Below, in pieces: positions 51,112-63,404 of a DNA stretch of 64,000 bases. The notes below the pieces were generated by a model. The model had not been told where the DNA came from and did not search any database. It saw nothing but the letters and a program-made list of their open reading frames with translations. Position 1 is the stretch's first letter, and each line of letters begins with the position of its first letter. The stretch spans positions 365,980-429,979 of the forward strand of contig CAJNOI010000016.1 of assembly GCA_905250115.1 (NCBI GenBank), read 5' to 3'. Source of the stretch: Adineta steineri (taxonomy: Eukaryota; Rotifera; Eurotatoria; Adinetida; Adinetidae). A program made the position numbers and the translations under genes.

Positions 51112-54100
51112 TTATAATTTTGCGATTGTTTGATTTGTTGTTTCAGTTCGATAAAGAATATTTTTCGATAAAATATCAAATAAAAAACCAATAATTTGTA
51201 ATGAAATAAGTATTGTAATAAATATAATTAAACGTAATGTTGTTTCATTATGAGATGAAAATGTTTCAAGATAAAGACGATGAAGAAATATTGAAATATT
51301 TTCTAATGATATTAATGTATTAATTGATATATCATTAATTGAACTATGAGTTAGAAAAGAAAACATTAATTTAAGAAACATTCGTTTATATGTATCTTTC
51401 CATTTTGAACGATCAATTAAAAGAGTCATCATTAATGAACAATGAACAATGGTAAAAGTTATTATAAACCACCAAACATTAAGACGAAATAAAAAGATAA
51501 ATGTATAAATACGTGTAATAATTAAACATAATCGAGATACAAATGATATTATAATCTTAAATGATATTTGTTTAAGACTGAGAAATATTGATAGGAGACA
51601 ATAATTCATTATTAAATGATATAAAATACTAGTAATAACAAAAGTAGATGAAGAAGGAAGACGAATACTAAGTGGAATTTCTCGATAAAATAATGGTCGA
51701 GTCCAATTCAACGACATTGTTCGACGTGCTAAATGTTTTCGATCATTTTCAAATTTCGACCAAAATCTAAAGAAGAATATCCTTAAAAACGTTTTTTGAC
51801 AACGAAATAAAAGAAACTGGAACTACCCATCAAATCTAAGTTTTTTAATGAATTCTAGAATAACGTTTAACAATGAGATCTCCGCACTTCGATAGAAACA
51901 ATTAAAGAGAACGTTAGATGGAATATACTATTATATTTCGTGAATAAATTTTTTGAACGAGGAGTGTTTTGATCACCACAAAAGGAGTGAAATGATCACC
52001 TAATTAGCTGTATGTGAAATGATCACCAAATTAGAAAAAATAGTTTAAAAATTATCAAATAGAGTAAGAAGAGGTGATTTGGCACAACTTTTCTTTCTAG
52101 AGATCTTTTTGTAGATGATTATACCTGGACGTGGTAAAAAGATGAAAACAAAGATTAGTATAGATGTGTAGAAAAATGTCTGGGCTATCGAATGGTATAT
52201 TTATAAAAAAATGATTTAAAATAGCTTAGTAAATTAGATTTTATTGTTTATCAGTAAAATACATGGGATTGACAAATCACCCCGCATACTTACACTGATT
52301 GCCGAATCACCCCATGAGGGGTAATTTGGCAAAGCTATTAGTCAATCTCACTAAAACGGCTGCTGAAATTTTACCAGAAGAGATTTTTAGAAATTAAAAA
52401 CACCAAGCGATAGAGAAATATTTTTACTAGATATTTTGTACTCAAAAACGTTTTCTATCATTAAAAATAAAGAACTATTAGTAAAATAACACAAAAATAA
52501 AAATTCATGTGCCAAATCACCCCTTCTTACTCTATTCGATTATTTTTAAACTGTTTTTTCTAATTTGGTGATCATTTCTCTGTTTTTTGGTGATCATTTC
52601 ACTCCTTTTGTGGTGGTCAAAAGACATTTCTCCCAAAGTTTTTAGTCCAGAATTTAATCAATTTTATGTGTTTACATAGATTAAACATTTTCTATTATAA
52701 AATGAATTAGATTCAAAATACTTTTTTTTGTCTGTGATTTTAAATCGAAAATTTAATTACGTCAGGTACAGACGCTTTTGTATCTGTAGACATAGTTTAT
52801 AGCCTTCGATTTCAAGGAAGAAAATCGGATCGAATCTCGTCTCTTATTTCAATTTATAAGTTATAAAACTTTTTTTGTTCTGCTTGAAATCATTTATATA
52901 TTTTTCTTTTAATACTTCTACATTTATGCTCGTATTGATATACTCTCAATGATGGTCATACGATATTGAATTACGAATATAATCCAATATTGAATTTTAT
53001 ATTTAATTTATATATATATATATATATATATGAATGACCATGAAAATCTTTGTTTCTCCACTTACCCTATCGAAGATCGAATAGGCATCATATTCATCGA
53101 TGTAGTAGATAATAATAAATCATTATGAGTTGTCCATTTAGGAATAAAATAATTCATATTTAATGTTGATTTAGTTGATAATTGAAAATTATTTGACCAA
53201 AAATAAAGATTAACAAATACTAAAAGACTTGAATGAATTAAATAGAATAAAGTTAAATAATGATAAATTCGTCGTTTCATTGTTTTATAGGATTGTATTT
53301 GATGTTGTTTTTGTTCATGATGATGAGGATGTATAAGAGATGAATTTGTTGTTTGTGATATATTTGTTTCCAATGTTGTTGTTGTTGATGATAATGGTGT
53401 CGATTGTGTATTTAATATTTGTATATTATCAATTAAATTTTTATTAAATAAAACTAATGTTAATTCAACAAGTTCATAAAGTATATAAAGACGTAAGATA
53501 AATGGTATTAATAATAAACGTGTTGAAAGATTTTTCATATCAATTAAATTATTTATCCATAAAATAATATCACAAATGAAAATAATTGATAAAAATATTG
53601 TAAAATATACATAATTTGTATGATAATATATATAAAGAAGAACAATATCAAATGTATTTGTTAATAGATATGATATGATAAGAATAATTAAAATTAATAT
53701 TGAAAAATTTGAATATAATTTTTCTGATTGTTTTGGATTATTTTGTATATGTGGTGAGATTGTTAGAGATTTCGGTGTTGTATATATTGTTGAAAATGAA
53801 TAACTTTTTGTTAGGAAAATTTTTGGTTTAAAATTTTTTTGACAACGTTCGGATTGTGTACGAACAATTTGATTGAATGTTGGTTTTAATGATAATGATG
53901 AATGTATAATATTTTCATCAGCAAATGGAATATTATCACATAATAAATCGTGATCAATAGATAGATTTTCAAGTGTATTGGTACTTTCAATTGAATTACT
54001 ACCAAATGTTGTCCAACTATGACGATTATCAGATTCTCCTGCTGTTGTTGTTGATGGTAATATATAAAAATTCATACCATGAGTTGATAATCTTTGATAA

Positions 54101-54273
54101 GGATTTTTAATATTAGTTGAATTTGTATTCGTGGTTGATTCAATAAATGATTGTTTTTCTTGTTGTTGTTCAATTGAACGAAAATCAAGATCAGCAAGAC
54201 TTGTATGTTTACAAACTAATAAATGACATTTAGGACAAGCACTTAGACTAAACGAATAATGTAATACATCCAT
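51112..54273 (-). CDS. Multi-pass membrane protein, XK-related-like
   Basis: Two minus-strand exons, 54273-53066 and 51766-51112, join as ATA GG/A TTT to give 620 residues. The N-terminal 190 residues are soluble, polar and Ser/Thr/Asn-rich, with a CPKC motif near the start. Then come about eight or nine hydrophobic segments, including SILILIILIISYLLTNTFDI, TIFLSIIFICDIILWINN, SFVSRLCLIITRIYTFIFLF and NVWWFIITFTIVHCSLMM. The order fits the XK/Xkr family: an Arg-bearing helix in a WR..SR context, a Trp-His pair in the next helix, and a late ISLENISIFLHRLYL like the family's FLENxxLxxLWY. Xkr proteins are phospholipid scramblases or their scaffolds. No caspase site is obvious. The family call is from pattern memory and needs a profile search; the membrane topology is secure. 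Its intron carries a MITE. Confidence 0.65.
51767..53065 (-). other. XK-like intron hosting a MITE
   Basis: 1299 nt. On the minus strand the donor is GG/GTAAGT and the acceptor TTCTTCTTTAG. About half of it is the foldback element at 51955-52636. The remainder is AT-rich with a (TA)n run at about 53008-53031. Confidence 0.75.
51955..52636. mobile_element. MITE with about 125 bp TIRs and a repeated internal motif
   Basis: The left arm (about 51958-52085) and right arm (52509 to about 52634) are reverse complements over about 125 bp, near 88 percent by eye; both contain CACCACAAAAGGAGTGAAAT and AATAGAGTAAGAAG. Inside the arms GAAATGATCACC is repeated. A second motif, GCCAAATCACCCC, occurs five times in both orientations: about 52072-52084, 52272-52283, 52301-52313, 52318-52331 and 52511-52523. 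The third and fourth copies form a hairpin with 11 of 13 paired and a 4-nt loop. No transposase frame. The ends are ragged and I cannot see a target-site duplication. The subterminal repeats fit a non-autonomous DNA transposon of hAT or similar type; the superfamily is not settled. Confidence 0.8.
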
Positions 54274-54317
54274 GAGATCTACAATGACACTATTTTATTT
54301 TAGTTTCAATGCATGAA

Positions 54318-54353
<36 letters not shown>

Positions 54354-57154
54354 AATCACACTTTCACATTAATCCTTTCAATCATATGGGTATCTGTCGT
54401 TGATATATTCACTAGAAAAAAAAAGAAAGAATGAAAGTAAGAAGAGAATGAGACTACTTATACGATTTATGCTAATTTTCGTCTATAATATCAGTTGATG
54501 ACATTGATGCATATATTCTCATGTTAAATCAAGAGCCTATAAACACAACAATGCAGCAACACAAACAATAACTTACTCTGCCTGCCTGCCTGCATGCGAT
54601 TAAAGTGTCTCACTCTTACTTTTACTTCTATATTTTTATATTAAACATAGACAAAAGTTCACGGATGAGAATGGTAATAAGTGACACGACCTGTCTTTTT
54701 CATAGTGTGATATGACAATAATCGACTAGCTCAATTGCTTATGAACGCGCGCATCTCTATAAATTGACTGTACGAGAGATTTTTTATTTATTAGTATGTG
54801 CACAATGTATAACTGTACCATTTACAGTTCAACATTGAAGTAATAGTGAAAGGAGAAAGAAAAACAGAGAGAGGGAGAGAGACAGAAAGAGAAACGATAA
54901 GTTAGTCATTGCTTCATGCTGTCTGCTTTTCTCTGTTATCAATTTCAAATTAAACTATACTGTATGTTCAAAGATGAACACATATTATAGAATGAGTGCT
55001 CACTTGCTGTTGTTCTCCATTGAGTTAGTTTTATTCTATATATGTATACGAATGTATGTGTGTATGTATGTATTTCTTCATATTACTATATTGACGATTG
55101 ATGATGATGATGAGTGTAGGTGGTAATAGTGGCGATCGAATCGGTCAATTAGACGTGAGCAAATAAGGCGGGGGATGAATTTGTTTTTGATTGTGTGATA
55201 CCAATCGATTGTCAATCTATATTCTATTGAAAAGAAATTTTTCTCTTTTTTTCGAAAAGCTTAATACTATAGAATGATGATGTGCAAGTTATAACCTTGT
55301 GTGAATATGTATATTTGTTTACTAATTGAACGTGTAATGTGTAATGATTTCATTCTCGTTCTTTTTCTTTCTTTCTTCTTCTTCTTCTTCTTTACCTATG
55401 AAATATGAGAAAGGAATCGAACCGTCTCATTGTCACCTTACCTTTTTTTCATTCTCAATCCCATCTCATCTTTATTCCATTCAATTCATTTTCAAACGAT
55501 TTGATGAGAAGCTTTAGAAACGGCGCACTACCACTACACATCGAACTACTATTCAATCATGCACGGGATTGCGATCGAGCAGAAAAAGAAATAACAGGTG
55601 GAATAGTAGTAACTAAATAACGATGGATACCTACAGACAATTTGTTATTGTTGAAGACCTTTCAATACTGACACATAAAAGAAAAAGAGATAGATCGATA
55701 GACAGATGATATACATTTCCTCTCCTAGTATTATATATATATATGTCTTCCGTCTATTATTCCTATTACGGCTGTTTTTTGTCATTTCATCATGAAAATC
55801 AAAACAAAAGTCTAATGACTATATAACTATCTTCATTCAAATCACATCTGTCTGTCTGATTGATCATTACAATGAATCTTTTCGTTTACTTTCTTATTCT
55901 ATTTATATAAAGTCTACTATAGTTTATTTTTTGTCTATTATCTAATTTCTATATGACCTTAAGATATTACTTATTTCTGTTGAAAACAATATATAACTAT
56001 AGTCGGGATTTTATTCTTATTTTCTTTTTTACGCAACATCCATTAAAAATCTATACAATTAGTAAAGTAATGTTCACATATCAATAATAAGATTATTTGC
56101 TGAGAACAAACTCCATCGGTTATGATTGAATAATACTTCTTTTTTTCATTTTCTATCGAATATGACAATCAACAAATATTTGTGAACATTGAAGAGGGTC
56201 AATATTATAATCAACTTCAATGGTCATATAAACTATCATTATTTATTATCACTAAGATGATAAGGATGGTTGATTTTTAAATAAATACATCGACAGATAG
56301 TTCCGATTTTTATCATTTCAAAAGTAAAGATATATATATATAGAAATGTCAATTTGTATTGAAATGAATCGTATTCATTCAAATGTTCAATCGATCGATC
56401 ATTGTAGAACAATAATGAGGCGATACAAATGTGCACAGATTGACTTTTTTTTATGAATACATTATAGCGATTAATAGTATGAATGCCATTATTTTGTCTC
56501 TCTCATAATAGACATATTTAGATAATCATTATCTGATTTTAAGAGAGATAGAGAAAGTCTTTTTTTATTTCTCTTTATTTTATTTTATACATTTGTTCAA
56601 AAGTTAACCTTCACCTAGATGAACTTTTTCAGATTTATATAAAAAGTAAATATATATCATTCAACAAAGGTTTCATTCAAATTTAAAGAAGCTGCTGTCA
56701 AAATTTTGACATTTTAATTCATTGAACGTATACAAACTAATAATAGTTGACATTGTTTGAATCTTTCGATCATTGCCTTTCATATTACATATGTCATTTC
56801 AAAGATATATAAAATCATACTTTACTATTATATTTCGATAGATAAGTAAATTATATGGATTACTATGACTTTCTTGAAAATAATCACATGTCATTTATAA
56901 GAACAAAGAAGAAAATAACAATGATCAATTAAATTTAATTCTGTAATGATTAATATATGTGTATAATAAGAAATTTTTTTGCGTAACTTTTAAATTTTGT
57001 CATTTATCCGATGACATTAAGAAGATTATTTCTAATCTTAAAAATTTAAAATGTATTATATAAATAATGAACTTCTTATTCTTATTCATCATTCATTTTT
57101 TTTGTTTATATAAGAAAGAAAAACGAAACATTAATTACAAAGACTAATTAATAA
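54274..57154. other. Intergenic region between the XK-like and SH3 genes
   Basis: 2.9 kb upstream of the XK-like gene (minus) and downstream of the SH3 gene (minus). Holds a (TA)n run at 54319-54350, a GA-rich patch at about 54850-54895 and a (TTC)n tract at about 55368-55391. A 71-codon frame at 55405-55620 has no family match. A 5' UTR exon of the XK-like gene may be present. Confidence 0.55.
54319..54350. repeat. (TA)n microsatellite
   Basis: About 15 uninterrupted AT units, 46 bp upstream of the XK-like start codon. Confidence 0.9.
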
Positions 57155-59560
57155 TTAGACAGTTATCGAAACATTATGAATAAAACTGGATGATTTGGCT
57201 GTTGCTGTTGTATTGTTATTATTTGTTGAAGAAAAAACAAGTGGTATAGGATCACCTCGATGTATAACATCACATCTAGAATTATTCATTTGAATATGTA
57301 TAAATGAAGTTGTACTATCATCAGTTGATGATACTGTTGATGCTGAACTTGTTGATGAACAAGATAGAGATGGTCGACTATAAACAAATACTGCAGATGT
57401 CGATGGTACTAATGAATCATTTTCAATTTGATTAAGACTTAAATCTGAAAAATGTCTTTCCATTGTCGATTGAAATGGTGTAATAGCTGGTGGTAAGGAT
57501 GGTTCAGCAAGAACAACATGTCGTAATTGTTGTTCTTTTTTAATTGGTGTTGTTTTAAATGGGTCCGGTGATGATGATAACATGGGTTTTAAAGGTTTTT
57601 TTAATATAGGATGATGTGGTAGAGAACGTCGAGCAAATGGTGTACGACGAATATATGGTGAAGAAACAGTACTACTTACACCAGCAGAACTAGGACATTT
57701 TGAAGATGGTGATGAAAAATTTCTTGTTTCATCATAACTATCATATGGACGACGAAGATTACTTATTGAAGATGATATTGATGATATTTCTTGTTGATGA
57801 TGAAATAATCGAGTATTTGAATAGGATGATTGACGTTGATTGCTAAATATAAATACACATATAAAAAAAAGAAGAAGAACTCGTAGACATGTACTAATGT
57901 CTAATTAAAACGATGCATGTCATCATTTTTAATATTCACTCAAGTTGTGTCTGAGATAAATTTAAAAAAAAGCTAACAATAAAAATAAAACAACAAAAAT
58001 ATCGAAGAACTTTGACATTATGTCAAACTAGTATTTAACTTTTTCTTATAGATAATAACTATTCTGTAAAACTTTAAAGTATTAATTAAGAGGCAGATCT
58101 CTAGTGTAATTACATAACAGACATATATATTTTTTCAAAAGCAACCATCATTAAGTTTTTCCGTTCATTAGAAATATCCAGTCAGAAAACAGACGGATTA
58201 GCATTAGTGATGTAAGTACTAGTAGGTTTGAAAAACCCAATAATGAAGAATGTTCGACTTTCTATACTCATTTACTATATCAGATTTTTTTCCTCTTCAT
58301 ATTAAAATTATGTAAATATATTCACCTCTCTTGTAGTTGATTCTGATTAACATGCTTTTTAACAAATTGTGTAAATGCACTATTAGTGGATACGGACAAT
58401 TGAGATTTCAATCGATGAGAAGCATCTGATTTTGAAGTTGTTATATTACTTTTAATTGATTTTTTAATAGAAAAATCTTGTACAATTTGACCTTGTTTTT
58501 TTAATACATTTGAAGATGAACGTAATGGACGTATATTTGATAAACGTGTATAACGTTGTGTTGATAAATCAAAACTATGATGATTATGTGATGATGATTC
58601 ACAATCTGAAAATCCTGAATCTCCACCACATGATGATGATGTCACATCTTGACGTTTTTTACATGAAAATGAATTTTGAAATAAAAATGATTGTGAACCA
58701 AGTGTTGATACTAAAGAAAATTTTTTATTTGCTGGAGGTGTTACTGTTGGAATACTGGTTGATGGAGATTTTATTTGACATGTTTTATTTAATTCGAAAT
58801 CATATGGTTTATAAAAATTTTCCATATCATTTGTGTGTTTCGATGGTTGTCGACGTAAAATCGGACAACAACAGACATATGGAACAAAACCTTCTTCATT
58901 ATCAGCTGTCTTAATAAATAACCATTCATTTACAATAAATTGTGCATTCACAGGAAAACCTAAGAAACATTTTTTTTTCTTCATATTATTTTGACAAAGG
59001 TTTTTTTTCATTTACCTCGTTGAATTTCAATTTGCTTCTTCTGTAAACCTTTCGCATCAGGATTAAATGTCACAACAACTAACATTGGAATATTAGCAGG
59101 TGATTGTGATGATGCACGTCGTAGTTTTTCTCTTATACTCATATCATCTTCACCATCAGATTCATCTGTATTTGCTTGACGAATTAATCGTCGTGGTTTA
59201 TCTAAATAAACACAGATGTTGTCTACTATTCTATTTATTGGTATAGTTAGGATAATATAATGATCAATAGAACAATATTGACAACAACAATCAAAAATGA
59301 ATATTATACCTGATCGAAAAAATCCATATTGATCAATTGAATGTTGTTCATTAGTTTTAGTAGATGATTTTGGTAAATCATCATAGAATGAATCTCGTTT
59401 AGCTGTTGTACATAAACATGTTTCTAAATAAATTAAAAAAAAATAAGATAAATGATTTATCATATTGAAAACTATTCAACAGGTGAAGATGATTCTCACG
59501 TTTATTTGTATCACCGGATGAACGAGTACGTGCTCGTTCAAAGAATCGTCTTAGCAACAT
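57155..59560 (-). CDS. SH3-domain adaptor-like protein
   Basis: Minus-strand exons: 59560-59500, 59423-59310, 59201-59016, 58959-58326, 57842-57155; 560 residues with this first exon. An SH3 domain spans about residues 97-150: LVVVTFNPDAKGLQKKQIEI leads into FPVNAQFIVNEWLFIKTADN and EEGFVPYV, with the conserved Trp, Gly and Pro; it is split by an intron after IQRG. The N-terminus is basic (MLLRRFFERARTRSSG) and the region before the SH3 is acidic and Ser-rich (TDESDGEDDMS). The C-terminal 400 residues are Ser/Thr-rich, probably disordered, with proline-containing motifs such as TPFARRSLP-like sites, and end SITV, a possible PDZ ligand. It is probably a cytoplasmic or cortical scaffold; I do not recognise the subfamily. 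A second candidate first exon lies at 61942-61975. Confidence 0.82.
57843..58325 (-). other. SH3-gene intron
   Basis: 483 nt between the two long coding exons, with donor GTGAAT and acceptor TATATTTAG on the minus strand. Nothing else seen. Confidence 0.7.
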
Positions 59561-61008
59561 GATGATAATAATACTACTGCTCTTCAAAAATATATGCCGT
59601 TATGAGAGACAGAGAGAGAGAGAGAAAATAGAAAGAGCGTCATACGGCTTTACCGTCACGCGTCGACCACTATTTCTTCTCTGTTCGTTTTCTTCTTTTT
59701 CTTCTTCTTCTTCTTCGTTTTAACATTACATCGATGCATATATAAACACCATGTAAATATATAGGGGGACATAGATGAATACCGTATCAAATATGCATGT
59801 GTTTTACACCAATGCACTCGTCACCTTGAACGTTCATCGATCAAGAAGAGAAAGAACATGACGACAATGGAGAGAAAACAATTGTTATGACATTCGTCTC
59901 GTCGATTATCTCGAGAAGTGTGAGAAACACATACAAGAAAAAATAATAATCATATGATCGTTCTATAAATAATTATTACATATATAACAATTGCATGAAA
60001 CAGATGAGCTGATAATCAAGTTTATATGTCATTGTCGAGATATAGACATCGACTTTTTTTTTGTCTACATGCTGCGAGTCTTATTAGAATAGAATTCTCT
60101 TTTTCCCTTTCATCATTATCAATATGCAATTATACTCACGAGAAAATTTATCTTTAGTGTTATACACATATGTTCTAACTCATCGTATAACAAATCTCTA
60201 AAGATTTCTATATAGAGTCAATCAGAATTTTCTCTAACATAGTTAATAAATGAAGAAAGAAGAAAAAATTGTTTTTTTCATCGTCAATTCATTTTATATG
60301 AAATTAAATCTTTTTCAATGAAATCATTTTTCACTCAGACAGTTGACTATACTTTTTCGTTCATTTTAATATCAATCAAATCGAGGTCAATCATATATAA
60401 TGATGATTAGTAGATGTACCAGTAACAGCAGGATAAGAAAGAGAAAGAAAAATATTTGAACTTGCCCTCGTTTTCTCTCTTGTGTTCGTTCATTTTCTTC
60501 TTTAGACAAAATGAGAAAAGAGAATAGATTGAGATTTCCAATTTTGATAATAAATAGGTTTGAAAAAAAAGAATGAACGTGTGTTAGTGCTTAAAATGAA
60601 TTTAGCTCTTTACTAATTGACAAAACTTCACAGAACATCCGACAGACTTTTTAAATAGAAAAAAAAAGATAATAAATGAACAAATAAGAGATTGAGGAGT
60701 GTCTCACTAAGCGTTAGACAAGTGACAGATGAAAAATCATGTACAGATATATAATAGTTTTAACAATCTTTTTGATCACAACTGAATTTGACACCGTTGT
60801 TCTGATTATTTCTTGACCTCGAAAAACAATCACATACATGATTCATTTAATTGCCAGAGATATACAGACTCTTATGAGGCATATAATCGATTTGTTACTA
60901 ACTATTTTTTTTTGCCCGGTAGCATTTAAATGATGGCATAGCATAGCATAGCGCGTACGTATAGATTCATCATCGTGCTCTTCTCAATGAAGTACTTGCT
61001 GTTGGCAA

Positions 61009-61042
<34 letters not shown>

Positions 61043-61941
61043 AACATCATGATTACTACAACTACTACTCCTACAACCACTACCATCATCACCATCGTCA
61101 TCATTATCATCATCAACAACTGTCGTCTAAAGCGAGGAATATGAATATATGCGTAGGCGTATGAGCATACATAGAATAGTTACGTCAGTCAGTCATTCGC
61201 TTGGATAGAGTAGTAAGAGAAAGTGTATATATATGTCAAATGAAGGTCTAATTTCTGTCGTTTTTGATGTTACATCAATGAAGAATGCAAGTACATAAAA
61301 GTGTATATGTGCATCGATGGTTCTATATTGTTACGTTGCGTGTACATATATATATATATATTTATATATGCATCTACTCATAAATGCTCATTTATTCGAA
61401 ATGACATAAATACTTCCTAATAATTGTTTTTATTTTCTATTCGAGAAATTTTCTTTCTTTATAAAAAAAAATAATTATTGTTCGTTCCTTTTTTTCTCTC
61501 TCTCAATCTATCGGAAGTATGACCTATGATCTTTGATATCTATTTATAATTTATTATATATGAATATTTCGAAAAATATATTTAAAGAATCTTGTTTGTT
61601 ATATATAACGTCTTTCATGTCACACATACATACATAAATACATACATATATAAATATAAACCGTTGCATGTTCATATTTTTTGTTATTCTTAGATGTAGA
61701 TTAAAATTGTCTATATGTGGGTATATAGGTGCATATGTGTGCACGCATGTGTTCACCAAACCAGCAGGATGATTAACTCTATTCGTTCATCGTTTCTTTT
61801 TTCACTTATAAATATGAACAAAATAATTGTGGGTGGAATAGTAACGAGTAACTGAAGTCTAACTAATTTCTTTGTATTATATGCACTAATAACTTTTTTG
61901 TCTTTATCTTCAACAAGCTAACTCAATAGAAGTTCACTTAC
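59561..61941. other. Non-coding DNA upstream of the SH3 gene
   Basis: 2.4 kb that is intron if the exon at 61942-61975 is used, or promoter for the 59560 start. Holds a GA tract at about 59611-59625, a (TTC)n tract at about 59696-59717, GCATA repeats near 60938-60952 and (TA)n with GTAT units at about 61011-61042. No gene supported. Confidence 0.55.
61011..61042. repeat. (TA)n(TATG)n compound microsatellite
   Basis: About ten TA units followed by three TATG units. Confidence 0.85.
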
Positions 61942-61975
61942 TTTTGCCCAGTAGTCGACGTGCCAAACCTGGCAT
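61942..61975 (-). CDS. Possible distal first coding exon of the SH3 gene
   Basis: On the minus strand ATG at 61975 opens MPGLARRLLGK, then a strong GTAAGT donor at 61941. It ends in phase 1, the same phase as the proximal first exon 59560-59500, so it can splice in frame to 59423. Both starts encode short basic peptides (RRLL against LLRRFF). With a 2.5 kb intron it would give a 551-residue form. Local GC is higher than in the flanks. It could also belong to an unseen gene. Confidence 0.5.
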
Positions 61976-63404
61976 TGTAAGTAATCAATCGTCAGGAGGT
62001 CGAAGTAGGCGTATAGACGATAAATTTAAGATCTAAATAGAAACATAAAGACAAATAGAAGGTAAAATAAAGTAAGATGAAAAAGTAATCTTTTTTTCTA
62101 ATAGTCAAAATGGAATAATATACAATGAATACATATCAACTTAAAAAACACTTTTGCCTTTTATGCTATATTAAAAAGCAAGATTTGTCAAATTTAAGAC
62201 AAGCAATACTTTCTTTTGACAAAATGTGGCATCAGATTGATGACAGGAGAAATTGGACAAAGTATGACATAAAAAAAAACTAGAAGTCGATGTTAATAAG
62301 AGAATGTGCAATGTAATATGAAGAGAAAACGAAGAATCTGTAACAAGACAACTCTCATTCTCTCTCGTTGTCTTTCTCTCTCTCTCCCTCTCTCCCTCAT
62401 ATTCTCTTCTTTTCCTATTCACTACAATTTATGGGACGAGAATAGAAAGAGAATACTGTCATTTTTTTTTCACAATCACGTTCTAATTGTACCACTCGTA
62501 TTCTTTCGCTCTGGCAAACAACAAGACGAGAAGAGAAAAAGAGATGATGCTGAACAAATGCTATCAACGTTCAATTTCTCTTTTTTTTCTTCTCTTTTCT
62601 TAAACATAGTTGTCTGTCCTATTCATCGTCCCTGACGAGATAACGAGAACGCGATGACCATCATCAACTTTACTATCGACGCCACTATGATAGGTCTTCT
62701 TTTGTCAGAAGCAAGACACACATCTGTTCAAGAGAAAAATATATTAAAAATGCATAGTTAATGTCTGCACGAGACACAATTGATTTTACAGATGCGCATC
62801 GTCCATCTTTTTCTCTTTCTCTTATTACTAGGATTTCCGACGGCATCAATACAAATAGATAATTTTAGTGGACAGAAGAAATAAAAAAAAAAAGTTACTA
62901 CAGACAGGAAATAAATTCCCTTTCTCTTTTTTTTCTGCTCGACTACTGACCCCGCCTGATAGGAAGAAATATAGGACTGTCGTGTCATTTGGTCAAGGCG
63001 GTAAGCTTATTGATGAAGTCTAGTGATGAGTATGAGAATGAATCTTCCTTTTTTTTCTTCTCTTCTTTAATAGACGTCATCATCATCAATGGAAAAAAGG
63101 GCATTTCTAATAATAGTAATGTTTACTTCTTTGTCTCTTCGCTCATATAAGATGATCTGAAGAATAAATAAATCTATATATATACTGAAGAAAACTAACA
63201 TCATACGTCAGTAATCATAATCATTAGTCGAAGTTTGATTTCTAATCCGATTATTACGTATGTATATATATATATAAATACGAACAATTTCCAATAAATC
63301 ATATTGAATATCTGTTGATAGAAACATTTGATGATATATTGTTTGATATATGATTCGATTCTTAAGTGATTATGTTCATAAAATAAATGAATAAGATTAC
63401 TAAT
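61976..63404. other. Intergenic region between the SH3 gene and the potassium channel
   Basis: 1.4 kb with AG- and CT-rich tracts (about 62360-62410) and short (TA)n runs near 63175 and 63263. Open frames here are Ser/Leu or Arg/Glu-rich products of CT repeats. It should include the SH3-gene promoter and the channel 3' UTR. Confidence 0.55.

Noticed and set aside
58510-58914. 134-codon plus-strand ORF
   Set aside because: Antisense to the SH3-gene exon 58326-58959, which has the supported frame.
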